Shown one piece after another: positions 25,555-32,980 of a stretch of 64,000 nucleotides of DNA. The notes beneath the pieces are model-generated. The model was not told the DNA's origin. It did not search any database and saw only the letters and a list, made by a program, of their open reading frames with translations. Numbering within the stretch: position 1 is the first letter of the stretch; each line of letters begins with the position of its first letter. This DNA is from Streptomyces marincola (lineage in GTDB: Bacteria > Actinomycetota > Actinomycetes > Streptomycetales > Streptomycetaceae): assembly GCF_020410765.1 (NCBI RefSeq), contig NZ_CP084541.1:620001-684000 (forward strand), written 5' to 3'. The position numbers and the translations under genes are program-made.

Positions 25555-26220
25555 TCAGTCGGCGGCCTCCAGGTCGTCCTCCTCGAACGCCTCGCTGATG
25601 TCGAAGCGGCAGATGACACGTTCCGGGTCCACCGACTCGAAGGGAGCCGCCAGCCACTCCCCCGGCTCCGCCGTCTCCTCGGCGGCCGTGACCCACAGCG
25701 TCGCGTCGCCCTCCTCCAGGCCGAACTCCTTGTGTCTGCTGGCGATCTCGTCCGGGTCGAACTCGCCGAACAGCACACCGAGCGCGGCCTGCATGCCGCG
25801 TCCGCCGCCCTCGCCGTCCTCCCCGTCCTCGTACTCGCCGTCCGTCGCGTCGGGGTCGAGTTCCGCGACGCGCTGTGCCTGCGCCAGGAGCCGCCTGGGC
25901 TCGACCACCGTGTAGTCCCGCCGGATGAACACGCTGAGCGCGTCCGGGTCCCGCGGTCCGGCGTACTCGGCCCCGCCGCCGGTCTCCGGCACCTCGAACG
26001 GGGTCACCTCGTCGTAGGCGTCGTAGAGCAGCTCGTCGTACGCCTCACCCGCGGCGGCCATGTCGTTGAACGCGGCGAACACAGCGGCGTCCGCCTCGGC
26101 ACCCGCCTCGGGCGCCTCGGCTCGCCGTTCGATGGCGGCGAGATGCCGGTCGATCGCCTCCTTGAGCGCGTCGGCGGCGGCGCGGACTTCGGCAGCGGTC
26201 GGCTGCACAGCATCAGACAT
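25555..26220 (-). CDS. Acidic hypothetical protein
   Basis: 221-residue soluble, strongly acidic protein. It has an alpha-helical N-terminus (AEVRAAADALKEAIDRHLAA), a central Asp/Glu/Gly-rich linker near residue 140 and a C-terminal FDISEAFEEDDLEAAD tail. There are no membrane segments or catalytic motifs. I recall homologues at this place beside the chaplin genes in Streptomyces, annotated as hypothetical. It is divergent from the DUF5703 gene. Confidence 0.75.
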   Translation of the reverse strand: MSDAVQPTAAEVRAAADALKEAIDRHLAAIERRAEAPEAGAEADAAVFAAFNDMAAAGEAYDELLYDAYDEVTPFEVPETGGGAEYAGPRDPDALSVFIRRDYTVVEPRRLLAQAQRVAELDPDATDGEYEDGEDGEGGGRGMQAALGVLFGEFDPDEIASRHKEFGLEEGDATLWVTAAEETAEPGEWLAAPFESVDPERVICRFDISEAFEEDDLEAAD

Positions 26221-26267
26221 GGTGCAGACGGTATCGGCATCGGGGGCTTGCCCGCACAATAGATACG

Positions 26268-26456
26268 ATGCCGGAATATGAGTTTCGCGATGTGTATGTG
26301 CCGCGGGGGGTCTCCCGGGCCGCCGCCACCCGCCTGCTGACCGAGCACGCCGAGTACGGCCACTGGGAGTTGGCCAGGCTGCGCCTGTATCCGGACGGCA
26401 GCCGCCGGGTGCGGCTGCGGCGGCGCATCATCCGTCAGTTGCGCCCCACATGGTGA
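26268..26456 (+). CDS. DUF5703 small basic protein
   Basis: 62 residues, very basic C-terminus (RRVRLRRRIIRQLRPTW). The sequence EYEFRDVYVPRGVSRAAATR at the start matches the DUF5703 family, which is conserved next to chaplin genes in Streptomyces. Function is unknown. No clear ribosome site precedes the ATG, and AATAGAT about 13 bases upstream resembles a -10 box, so it may be translated from a very short leader. Confidence 0.82.
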   Translation: MPEYEFRDVYVPRGVSRAAATRLLTEHAEYGHWELARLRLYPDGSRRVRLRRRIIRQLRPTW

Positions 26457-26494
26457 CGAGTGGGCCCCGCCCACGGGCGGAACCCACTCGTCAC
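26453..26494. terminator. Bidirectional terminator between DUF5703 gene and chpC
   Basis: A perfect 12-bp stem GTGACGAGTGGG (26453-26464) pairs with CCCACTCGTCAC (26483-26494), overlapping the DUF5703 stop and facing the convergent chpC stop. Confidence 0.75.
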
Positions 26495-26511
26495 GCTGCC
26501 TGCCGCCGGGG

Positions 26512-27318
26512 TCAGCCCTGGCGGGCCAGACGGCCGCGCCGGTAGAGCACGACCCCGCCGACCAGCAGACCGGCTCCGAGCGGGAGCACGGCTCCCGCCG
26601 GAACGCCGCCGCCGGTCGCGGCCAGCTCGCCGGACTGCTCCGGATCGGCACTGACCGGGTCGGCCACCGGGGCCGGGTCGGCCGGCCGCGGAGCGGGCTC
26701 GTCCGCCACCGGGTCGGCCGGCGGCGCCGGGTCGCCCGGCGTTTCGGGAGCCGCCGGGTCCCCTGGCGCCTCCGGCTGCGCCGGTGGCACCGGCGCCGGC
26801 GGGAGTTCGGCGTCCACGGCGCAGCCGTTGCCGAACACGGGGTTGAGCACACCGACCACGTCGATGCTGTTGCCGCACGCGGTGACCGGCGCGTTCACCG
26901 GCACCTCGACGGCGTTCCCCGAGGCCACGCCCGGGGAACCGATGGCCGCCCCGCTCGCCTCCGCGCCACCGCCGCCGACGCTGCCGCCGCCCGCCTGGCT
27001 CTCGGCGCCGCCGCCGCTGCTCTCGCCGCCGCCGCTCTCACTACCGCCGGCGGAACCGGGGCCGCCGTGCGCGCCGCCGTCGACGACGCAGTTGTTGCCG
27101 AAGGCCGGATTGAGCACACCGACCACGTTGACCGTGTTCCCACAGGCCGTGACCGGCGCGTTCACCGGCACCTGGATGGTGTTGCCCGAGGCCACCCCGG
27201 GCGAGTTCGCGGCAGCGCCGCCGGCGTTCGACTCCGCGCTCGCACCACCGGCCGCAAGGCCGAACAAGCCGCCGGCGGCGGCCACGGTGATCAGGCCCTT
27301 TCTCGTGACCTGTCGCAT
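26512..27318 (-). CDS. chpC: Long chaplin, sortase-anchored
   Basis: 268-residue cell-wall chaplin. A Sec signal peptide (MRQVTRKGLITVAAAGGLFG and ASA cleavage) precedes two chaplin domains. Each has SPGVASGN, VPVNAPVTACGN and VVGVLNP-FGN-C, with the conserved Cys pair. A Gly/Ser-rich linker separates them. A Pro/Ala-rich wall-spanning region follows, then the sorting signal LAATG, a hydrophobic helix and a positively charged tail. Long chaplins anchor the amyloid-forming short chaplins that make aerial hyphae hydrophobic. chpC next to chpH is the known Streptomyces arrangement. Confidence 0.95.
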   Translation of the reverse strand: MRQVTRKGLITVAAAGGLFGLAAGGASAESNAGGAAANSPGVASGNTIQVPVNAPVTACGNTVNVVGVLNPAFGNNCVVDGGAHGGPGSAGGSESGGGESSGGGAESQAGGGSVGGGGAEASGAAIGSPGVASGNAVEVPVNAPVTACGNSIDVVGVLNPVFGNGCAVDAELPPAPVPPAQPEAPGDPAAPETPGDPAPPADPVADEPAPRPADPAPVADPVSADPEQSGELAATGGGVPAGAVLPLGAGLLVGGVVLYRRGRLARQG

Positions 27319-27394
27319 GCTGATTCCCCTGCCTCGATTCTCATGTACGCGGGGTGGGGGGATGAGGGCACCCGCGCCTGTCTGTGCAGCCGGA

Positions 27395-27432
27395 ACGGCC
27401 CCGGAGGGACGGTACTCGCCCTCCGGGGCCGT
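27395..27432 (-). terminator. Terminator hairpin between chpH and chpC
   Basis: A perfect 14-bp stem (27395-27408 with 27419-27432) lies 32 bases after the chpH stop. It would isolate the highly expressed short chaplin from chpC. Confidence 0.7.
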
Positions 27433-27463
27433 GGCTCATGCCCTCAAGAAACGGACCGGAGCC

Positions 27464-27697
27464 TCAGTTGACGATGCAGGTGTTGCCGAAGGCCGGGTTC
27501 AGAACGCCGATGATGTCAACGGTGTTCCCGCAGACGGTGATCGGGAGGTTGATCGGCACCTGGACGACGTTCCCGGAAAGGACACCGGGAGAACCGACAG
27601 CGGCACCCCCGGCGTTGGACTCGGCAAGCGCCATACCCGACCCGGCCAGCATCAGACCGCCGGTGGCAGCCGCGACAGCGACGACCTTCTTGATCAT
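27464..27697 (-). CDS. chpH: Short chaplin
   Basis: 77-residue secreted amyloid-forming surfactant. The signal peptide MIKKVVAVAAATGGLMLAGS ends at ALA, leaving a mature chaplin domain of about 52 residues. That domain contains the Cys pair (VCGNTVDIIGVLNPAFGNTC). Short chaplins self-assemble at the air-water interface during aerial growth. AAGGAGGAAG precedes ATG 27697, an unusually strong ribosome site. In other Streptomyces expression is developmental; no operator was identified here. Confidence 0.96.
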   Translation of the reverse strand: MIKKVVAVAAATGGLMLAGSGMALAESNAGGAAVGSPGVLSGNVVQVPINLPITVCGNTVDIIGVLNPAFGNTCIVN

Positions 27698-27845
27698 TCT
27701 TCCTCCTTGGTGACAATGCGGTCCCAGCCGGGGACTGCACTTCCTGCAACGAGGAGGAGTGAAACGAGGGCACGAAACCCCGGGGTCTTTCACTCACCTT
27801 GAGGAACGCCGGACGCATGAACGATTCTCACGCGCCGCCGCGCCC

Positions 27846-29186
27846 TCAGCACTGATCGAGGAAACGATCCAGCACCCTGACCCCGAACGTGAGTCCGTCG
27901 ACGGGCACGCGCTCGTCCACGCCGTGGAACATGCCCGCGAAGTCCAGCTCCGGCGGCAGCTTCAGCGGCGCGAACCCGAAGCCGCGGATGCCCAGGTCGT
28001 CGAACGACTTGGCGTCCGTGCCGCCGGACAGCATGTAGGGGACCGCCCGCGCGATGGGGTCCTCGGCCTGGAGGGCCGACTGCATCGCGTCGACCAGCGC
28101 ACCGTCGAACGTGGTCTCCAGGGCCTTGTCGGCGTGCACGTCCTCGCGCCTGACCCGCGGGCCGAGCAGCCGGTCGAGGTCGGCCAGGAACTCCTCCTCG
28201 TAGCCGGGCAGGAACCGCCCGTCCACGTGTGCGGTGGCCTGGCCGGGGATGACGTTCACCTTGTATCCGGCGCCGAGCTGGGTGGGCGCGGCGGTGTTCT
28301 GGAGCGTCGCGCCGATGATCTTGGCGATGCCGCCGAGCTTGGCGAGCGTCTCGTCCATGTTCTCCGGGTCGAGTTCCGTGCCCAGGGCGTCGGACAGCTC
28401 GTCGAGGAACGACCGGACGGTCTTGGTGACCCGGACGGGGAACCGGTGCCGCCCGACCCGCGCGACCGCCTCGCACAGCTCCGTGATCGCGTTGTCGTTG
28501 TTGGTCATCGAGCCGTGGCCCGCGGTGCCGTCGACGGTCAGCCGCATCCAGTGCATGCCCTTCTGGGCGGTCTCCACCAGGTAGAGGCGCAGCTTCTCGT
28601 TCACGGTGAAGGAGAAGCCGCCGACCTCGCTGATCGCCTCGGTGACCCCCTCGAACAGCTCCGGGTGGTGGTCGACGAGGTACCGGGCGCCGTACCGGCC
28701 GCCCGCCTCCTCGTCCGCGAGGAACGCGACCACCACGTCCCGCGGCGGCTTGCGCCCCGTGCGCAGCCGGTCGCGGATCACGGCCAGGGTCATGGCGTCC
28801 ATGTCCTTCATGTCGACCGCCCCGCGCCCCCAGACGCACCCGTCGGCGATCTCCCCGGAGAACGGGTGGTGCGTCCAGTCGTCGGCGTTGGCCGGAACGA
28901 CGTCGGTGTGCCCGTGGATGAGCAGCGCGGGTCGGGAGGGATCGGCGCCCTCGATCCTGGCCACGGTGGAGGCGCGGCCGGGGCGGGACTCGAAGATCCG
29001 CGGTTCGAGCCCCACCTCGGCCAGCTGCTCCGCCACGTACTCGGCCGCCGCGCGCTCCCCGGGCCCCGAGTCGTCCCCGTAATTGCTGGTGTCGATGCGG
29101 ATGAGGTCGCGGCACAGACCGACCACCTCGTCCTCCGCGCGACGGCTGACTCCGTCCCGGTCCGGTGTCGGGCTCGACTGACTCAC
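27846..29186 (-). CDS. M20/M25/M40 family metallopeptidase
   Basis: 446-residue zinc-dependent exopeptidase or deacylase. Metal ligands are visible in LLIHGHTDVVP (His, and the Asp two residues on), WGRGAVDMKDMDA (bridging Asp), FLADEEAGG (catalytic Glu and metal Glu) and the late His in AGMFHGVDERV. The central lid/dimerisation domain is present (TAGHGS and SGGTDAKSF). The substrate is unknown; annotations range from dipeptidase to succinyl-diaminopimelate desuccinylase-like. GTG 29186 is preceded by AGGAGGAGG. It is upstream of chpH on the same strand with 148 bases between. Confidence 0.9.
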   Translation of the reverse strand: MSQSSPTPDRDGVSRRAEDEVVGLCRDLIRIDTSNYGDDSGPGERAAAEYVAEQLAEVGLEPRIFESRPGRASTVARIEGADPSRPALLIHGHTDVVPANADDWTHHPFSGEIADGCVWGRGAVDMKDMDAMTLAVIRDRLRTGRKPPRDVVVAFLADEEAGGRYGARYLVDHHPELFEGVTEAISEVGGFSFTVNEKLRLYLVETAQKGMHWMRLTVDGTAGHGSMTNNDNAITELCEAVARVGRHRFPVRVTKTVRSFLDELSDALGTELDPENMDETLAKLGGIAKIIGATLQNTAAPTQLGAGYKVNVIPGQATAHVDGRFLPGYEEEFLADLDRLLGPRVRREDVHADKALETTFDGALVDAMQSALQAEDPIARAVPYMLSGGTDAKSFDDLGIRGFGFAPLKLPPELDFAGMFHGVDERVPVDGLTFGVRVLDRFLDQC

Positions 29187-29348
29187 GCTGCCTCCTCCTG
29201 CGTTCGGCGCTGGCCCCATCCTCCACCCACGCCCCCACCGGCCCCAAGACCAGGCCCGCTCCCGGGCCGCCCACCGGTGGACACCGCACCCCCCGGACTT
29301 TGCTATGGTTTTCCCGTCGCCAGGGCGCATGCCCGAGCGGCACACCCC

Positions 29349-29433
29349 GTCCGGGTGGCGGAATGGCAGACGCGCTAGCTTGAGGTGCTAGTGCCCGTTT
29401 AAGGGCGTGGGGGTTCAAGTCCCCCCTCGGACA
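29349..29433 (+). tRNA. tRNA-Leu(GAG)
   Basis: 85-nt class II tRNA. The acceptor stem is GTCCGGG with CTCGGAC (one G-U), and the discriminator is A. The anticodon stem-loop is CTAGC-TTGAGGT-GCTAG, giving anticodon GAG. A variable arm (TGCCCGTTTAAGGGCG) follows, then a T-arm with GGGGGTTCAAGTCCCCC. CCA is not encoded. tRNA genes are common integration sites, and accessory DNA begins right after this one. Confidence 0.95.
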
Positions 29434-29442
29434 CTCACAGAG

Positions 29443-29465
29443 ACCCCGGCTGAGCTGGGGTTTTT
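29443..29465 (+). terminator. Rho-independent terminator of tRNA-Leu
   Basis: ACCCCGGC-TGA-GCTGGGGT (8-bp stem with one G-U pair) is followed directly by TTTTTC, a classical intrinsic terminator ten bases after the tRNA. Confidence 0.85.
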
Positions 29466-29684
29466 CTGTTGTCATGGGCTTCCGGGGGTCCCGTATGGCC
29501 AACCGCGTGGCCAACGGAGGCGGTCTCGCCGGTCCGCGGCCACGGCGCCGCGACCGCTCCGGCGCCCCGGACCTCCGCGGACCGCACGCCGCCGGGGCCC
29601 CGGGCGGCCTCCGCCTCCTTCTCGCCTGTGATGACCTCTCTCAGCCCGGCCTCCTCCACACGGGCCCGGCGGTCGCCGTGGAGG

Positions 29685-30296
29685 TCAGAAGAGTGTTTCC
29701 GGTGCGGTCGGCCGTGCTGCGGGTTCGGACGGCGCGCATCCCGGCAGCGTGCCCTTCACGGCCAGTTCTTCCCAGGAGGAGTAGTGGGCGGCCATCGCGA
29801 GGAGGAGTTGGGCCGCGGCGAAGGCGTCGCAGGGGGCTCGGTGGCGCTGTCCTGGCGCCCTGGTGAGGTCGAGGCCGACGTGCTCGGTGAGAGCGTCGAG
29901 CGTGTGACTCGTGGCGTCCGGGTACGTCGTCCGGGCCAGGCGAAGGGTGTCGACGACCCCGGCCGGCGTCCACGCGGGGAGATGCCTGCGGAGAACGCGG
30001 TACTCGACGGAGGCGTTGTGGGCGCAGATCCAGGCGTCGCCCAGGGCCGTGTTGACTTCTTCGGCGACCTCGGACCACTCCGGGCAGTCGGCCAGGTCAT
30101 CGTTGGTGAGTTTGTGGACGCGGGTGGCGAAGGAGGTCACCGGGATGGGCGGTCGGACGAGCCAGGCCCCGGCTGCCTCGATGTCGAAGCAGCCGTTTCG
30201 AATGGGGAGCACCGCGACCTCCACCAGGTCGGGAGGGGTCGCCCCGTTGCCTTCGATGTCGACGGCCAGCAGCCGGGGCCACGACGCGTCGTTCAC
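29685..30296 (-). CDS. DEDDh 3'-5' exonuclease-like protein
   Basis: 203 residues with the exonuclease fold of DNA polymerase III epsilon. Motif Exo I is LLAVDIEGNG (Asp and Glu kept). Exo II is ICAHNASVEYRVL, where the expected Asp two residues after HNAS is replaced by Glu. Exo III is HRAPCDAFAAAQLL (His and Asp kept). The conservative D-to-E change could tune or weaken metal binding. Its GTG start overlaps the stop of the MazG-like gene by four bases, so the pair is translationally coupled. The combination suggests nucleotide or nucleic-acid surveillance, an inference. Confidence 0.82.
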   Translation of the reverse strand: MNDASWPRLLAVDIEGNGATPPDLVEVAVLPIRNGCFDIEAAGAWLVRPPIPVTSFATRVHKLTNDDLADCPEWSEVAEEVNTALGDAWICAHNASVEYRVLRRHLPAWTPAGVVDTLRLARTTYPDATSHTLDALTEHVGLDLTRAPGQRHRAPCDAFAAAQLLLAMAAHYSSWEELAVKGTLPGCAPSEPAARPTAPETLF

Positions 30297-30625
30297 GTGG
30301 ACGGCCCGGTCGCCTCAAGGGAGCGCCGGGCGACGCGGCTGAGGTGGTACTCGAAGACCTGCTGCGCGTCCGGGTTGATGGTCGCCAAAGACACCATGCC
30401 GGTGAGGATGACGTCGCACAGTTCCTTCTCCACATCGGTCCAGGTGTGGCTGGCGCCCTTCCGCGGGTTCGAGCCCATGGCGCCGTGGATAGCCTCGGCG
30501 ACCTCCCCCGCCTCCTCCTGAATCTTCAGCACGCGCAGGAGGCGGGTCAGCTCCGGGGGGTGGGTGTCGTTGGCGTCGAGCCATTCCACGAGGCGCTTGA
30601 TCGTGGTCCAGGTCGCCGAGTCCAT
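30293..30625 (-). CDS. MazG-like nucleotide pyrophosphohydrolase
   Basis: 110 residues, all-alpha NTP-PPase superfamily. The metal-binding helix KIQEEAGEVAEAIHGA matches E-E-x-x-E, and KELCDVILTGMVSL supplies the second E-x3-D. Enzymes of this type hydrolyse non-canonical or excess NTPs. ATG 30625 follows GGTGAGCAC. It is the first gene of a two-gene operon with the DEDDh exonuclease (GTGA overlap). In-frame sequence upstream of 30625 lacks family similarity. Confidence 0.82.
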   Translation of the reverse strand: MDSATWTTIKRLVEWLDANDTHPPELTRLLRVLKIQEEAGEVAEAIHGAMGSNPRKGASHTWTDVEKELCDVILTGMVSLATINPDAQQVFEYHLSRVARRSLEATGPST

Positions 30626-31034
30626 GTGCTCACCGATTCGTGATGGAGGTGGGGGGGCCGGCTGCCGGAAGAGAGTTCCCGCGGTCGGCATGACAGCAGG
30701 GCCGGACCCTACCAATGGGTCGGTGACAGGGGGGCGGAGTTCGGCGGACATCGCAGAGTGGTCAGTCGGCCGAGTTTCGCGCGGCTCGTGCACGTAGGAG
30801 CAGTCCACCACGACGGGTGTGAGGTGCCCGGAGACCAGTCATAGAACTCGTACTCGAAGGGCTGGAAGAAGCCGTACCGGGCCGGTGCGTGGGTTCGAGA
30901 ATGGTGAGGCCACCGAGAACGAGCCGCGCGGCCGGAGCGGTCCCTGTCGGGATTGCTTCGCGACATGCCGTCAGGAAGCGGCACTTGCGGTCGGCCTCCG
31001 TCGCCTCGATCCAGCAGATACGAAAGGGCACCCC
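30626..31034. other. Gene-free stretch with decayed accessory DNA
   Basis: About 400 bases of lower-GC sequence with no intact gene. On the minus strand near 30800-30930 a short aromatic-rich frame (ARYGFFQPFEYEFYDW) looks like leftover coding sequence. I suspect a relic of a regulator or ATP-binding gene of the kind that usually accompanies DUF397 genes, but I cannot assign it. Confidence 0.35.
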
Positions 31035-31245
31035 GTGACGTCCGAAGCACCGCGTTGGTTCACCTCCTCCTACAGCGACAACGGTGGCGCCTGCGTGGAG
31101 GCCGCCGCCAACTACGCGGCGACGCCAAGGGGTGGTGCCGGTCCGCGACTCCAAAAGCCTCGACGGTCCGGTGCTGCACTTCCCGACCGCCGCGTTCTCG
31201 ACGTTCGTGGCGGGGATCAAGGACGGAAGAATGGGCACCACCTGA
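31035..31245 (+). pseudogene. Frameshifted DUF397 gene
   Basis: From GTG 31035 the frame encodes TSEAPRWFTSSYSDNGGACV, the DUF397 N-terminal signature. The C-terminal half (GVVPVRDSKSLDGPVLHFPT through IKDGRMGTT and a TGA at 31243-31245) is in the next frame. The shift falls at about 31127-31135 in CCAAGGGGTGGTG and is explained by one extra base. DUF397 proteins are small Streptomyces regulatory partners of Scr1-type helix-turn-helix proteins. No partner gene remains next to it. A sequencing error in the G-run is possible. Confidence 0.75.
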
Positions 31246-31377
31246 TCGCCAGGCCAGCTGTCTGCTGATGGTGCCCCGTCGTTCGATGCGATGGGATCAA
31301 CTGGCTCCGGCACCGACGAGAGCCCACTGCTCTCCGTCGAGACGGGAACCTCTGCCCACGCCGGTAAACTTTCGCGC

Positions 31378-31671
31378 ATGAGTGATTACGCTCCGTTGCG
31401 CGGCTTGGTGAAGCTCGGCCCCTGGGATGCCATCCCGCTGTCTGCCGCCGGAGAGCAGTTGGCCGTTCTCGCTCGGCGCGTGGCCGACTCCCGCGAGGAG
31501 ATCGCGTTGACCGACGAGGACGGCGCCATCGTCGCCGTCGTCATCAGCCCCTCGAAGCTGGAAGACCTGGAGGAAGAGCTCGCCCTCACGCGCAACGAGA
31601 TCGACCGGCGAGACGGCAAGGAACCGATTTCGCACGAAGATCTGGTGGCCAAGCTGAGGAGTGACGAGTGA
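31378..31671 (+). CDS. Phd/YefM-type antitoxin
   Basis: 97 residues. The N-terminal DNA-binding half (LGPWDAIPLSAAGEQLAVLA, RVADSREEIALTDEDGAIVA, VVISPSKLEDLEE) matches the Phd/YefM fold, in which promoter binding and toxin neutralisation share one short protein. The C-terminal tail is charged and likely wraps the toxin. Its stop codon overlaps the start of the RelE-like gene by four bases. Autoregulation is expected for the family; no operator was identified with confidence. Confidence 0.82.
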   Translation: MSDYAPLRGLVKLGPWDAIPLSAAGEQLAVLARRVADSREEIALTDEDGAIVAVVISPSKLEDLEEELALTRNEIDRRDGKEPISHEDLVAKLRSDE

Positions 31672-31928
31672 GCCGGGGACGCGTGCAGTACACCCCGGAG
31701 GCGGAACGCTCACTGACTCGGCTGGCCAAAGCTGACCCAGCCGGCATCGATCAGGTCTTGGACAGCCTCAATCTCCTGCTCAGGAACCCTCGCCCCTCGG
31801 GAGCCCATCCATACGGGCCCGACCAGTTCCGCATGCGCGTCGGCTTCTACCGAGTGCTCTACAAGATCGTGAGCAGTAAACCGTTGGTCATTGGCGTCGA
31901 ACACGTGGGCAGGACTCGGACCCCCTGA
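31668..31928 (+). CDS. RelE/ParE-family toxin
   Basis: 86 residues. Family features are the N-terminal VQYTPEAERSLTRLAKADPA helix, the basic core FRMRVGFYRVLYKIV and the C-terminal VGRTRTP tail. The Arg/Tyr residues of the YRVLY strand correspond to those used by RelE enzymes to cut mRNA in the ribosome A-site. The GTG start overlaps the antitoxin stop (GTGA). It is likely part of mobile or decayed accessory DNA after the tRNA-Leu gene. Confidence 0.85.
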   Translation: MSRGRVQYTPEAERSLTRLAKADPAGIDQVLDSLNLLLRNPRPSGAHPYGPDQFRMRVGFYRVLYKIVSSKPLVIGVEHVGRTRTP

Positions 31929-32033
31929 GAGGGGCAAGTTCACCGCCCCAACCCGGGAGTTGCGCGTTGGCCCTCGGGGCCGACTGCCGGGGTCGTGGCG
32001 AGTGGTGCACGGTGCACAGGCCCTCCGGGACGG

Positions 32034-32213
32034 TCAGCCGAGCGCGCGCAGTACCCACCGCACCGCCCCCGTGATTCCGCGCCAGATCCATCCGAACAGC
32101 CCGGAGGCCACGGCCAAGTCGGCGGCGTCCGCCCGGCCCGAGCCGGCGCCGCACCGGGAGCAGGAGCGGGGCCAGCGGCGCTTGGCCGCACCGCACTTCT
32201 TGCACTTCGCCAT
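32034..32213 (-). CDS. Small zinc-ribbon protein with C-terminal hydrophobic helix
   Basis: 59 residues. Two C-x2-C knuckles (CKKCG and CSRCG) separated by nine residues make a zinc ribbon. A C-terminal hydrophobic/aromatic stretch (VASGLFGWIWRGITGAVRWV) could insert in the membrane as a single amphipathic helix. The basic segment KRRWPRS lies between the knuckles. I recall similar short Streptomyces proteins without assigned function. GAGG just before ATG 32213 is the only ribosome site visible. Confidence 0.65.
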   Translation of the reverse strand: MAKCKKCGAAKRRWPRSCSRCGAGSGRADAADLAVASGLFGWIWRGITGAVRWVLRALG

Positions 32214-32300
32214 GGCCTCATTCTTCTTGCCCCCTCGCCCCCTCCCGCACGGCCCCTGCTTCCGCTCTGGACGGCCCGAACCACTGCGGGCGGCATCACC

Positions 32301-32385
32301 ATGGCACACCATGGCGCCGCCCGGTGCCACATGGCGCCACTAGGGCTTGCGCATGGTGCCACCATGATGCCATGATGGCGTCATG
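32301..32385. repeat. Clustered TGGYGCCA-type repeats upstream of the RHH gene
   Basis: At least five related short repeats occur in 85 bases: TGGCGCCG (32312), GGTGCCAC (32323), TGGCGCCAC (32332), TGGTGCCAC (32354), and an imperfect 24-25 bp palindrome starting CCATGATGCCATGATGG (from 32362) that reaches the start codon. Ribbon-helix-helix proteins bind tandem short palindromes, so this is a likely operator array for the adjacent regulator. Confidence 0.55.
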
Positions 32386-32898
32386 GACCTCACTCCGTAT
32401 GTCGAGACCCTCCGCCGCGACCTCGCGGTGGCCGCAGAAGCCGGCGGGGAGGACGCCCGCGAACTGGCCGAACGGCTCACCGCGCCGCTGGAGTCGGCGA
32501 CCCGGCTGGCCATGCTGCACGTGCTCTCCGCCGCGATGGACGAGATCACCCGTGAACTCGCCCCCGGCTCGGTCGATGTCCGGCTGCGCGGCCTCGACCC
32601 CGACTTCGTGGTGACGCCGCCGCCCGCCGGCGGCGCCCCGGTGGAGGTCGCGGCGCCTGCCCCCGCCGAACCCGCCACGCCGCCGGCGGACGGCGACGAG
32701 GGCGGCACCGCCCGCGTCAACCTGCGCCTGCCGGCCCATCTCAAGGCGCGGGCCGAGGAGGCCGCGGGGCGCGAGGGCCTGTCGGTCAACGCGTGGCTGG
32801 TGCGGGCGGTCTCGGCCGCGGTGGAGGGCGGCGCCCGGCCGCGCGCCGCGGAGCCGGTCCAGACCATCGGCCAGAGATTCACGGGTTGGGTGCGCTAG
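32383..32898 (+). CDS. Ribbon-helix-helix (HicB-like) DNA-binding protein
   Basis: 171 residues. The N-terminal half (about 1-75) is an alpha/beta domain of unknown role. A Pro/Ala linker (about 78-105) follows. The C-terminal VNLRLPAHLKARAEEAAGRE and LSVNAWLVRAVSAAV form a ribbon-helix-helix fold as in HicB/Arc. No HicA-type toxin is adjacent, so antitoxin function is doubtful. From memory, this gene commonly precedes a DUF4097-ABC exporter operon in Streptomyces, and I infer it is the operon's regulator. The repeat array ending at its start codon supports autoregulation. Confidence 0.75.
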   Translation: MDLTPYVETLRRDLAVAAEAGGEDARELAERLTAPLESATRLAMLHVLSAAMDEITRELAPGSVDVRLRGLDPDFVVTPPPAGGAPVEVAAPAPAEPATPPADGDEGGTARVNLRLPAHLKARAEEAAGREGLSVNAWLVRAVSAAVEGGARPRAAEPVQTIGQRFTGWVR

Positions 32899-32980
32899 CC
32901 GCACCGCTGCCCGCGCCATTCCCCTCACACCACGTCCCACCTGCGGGGACGCTCCGATGACTCACGAGAACGGGACAACC

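Noticed and set aside
29435..29659. Short minus-strand frame after the tRNA as an integrase fragment
   Set aside because: No Arg-His-x-x-Arg or Tyr motif of tyrosine recombinases is present and the composition is nondescript.
29467..32033. Right attachment repeat matching the tRNA-Leu 3' end
   Set aside because: No copy of the T-arm/acceptor sequence was seen by eye in this range. A TGGCCAAC direct repeat (29496 and 29508) is too short to count.
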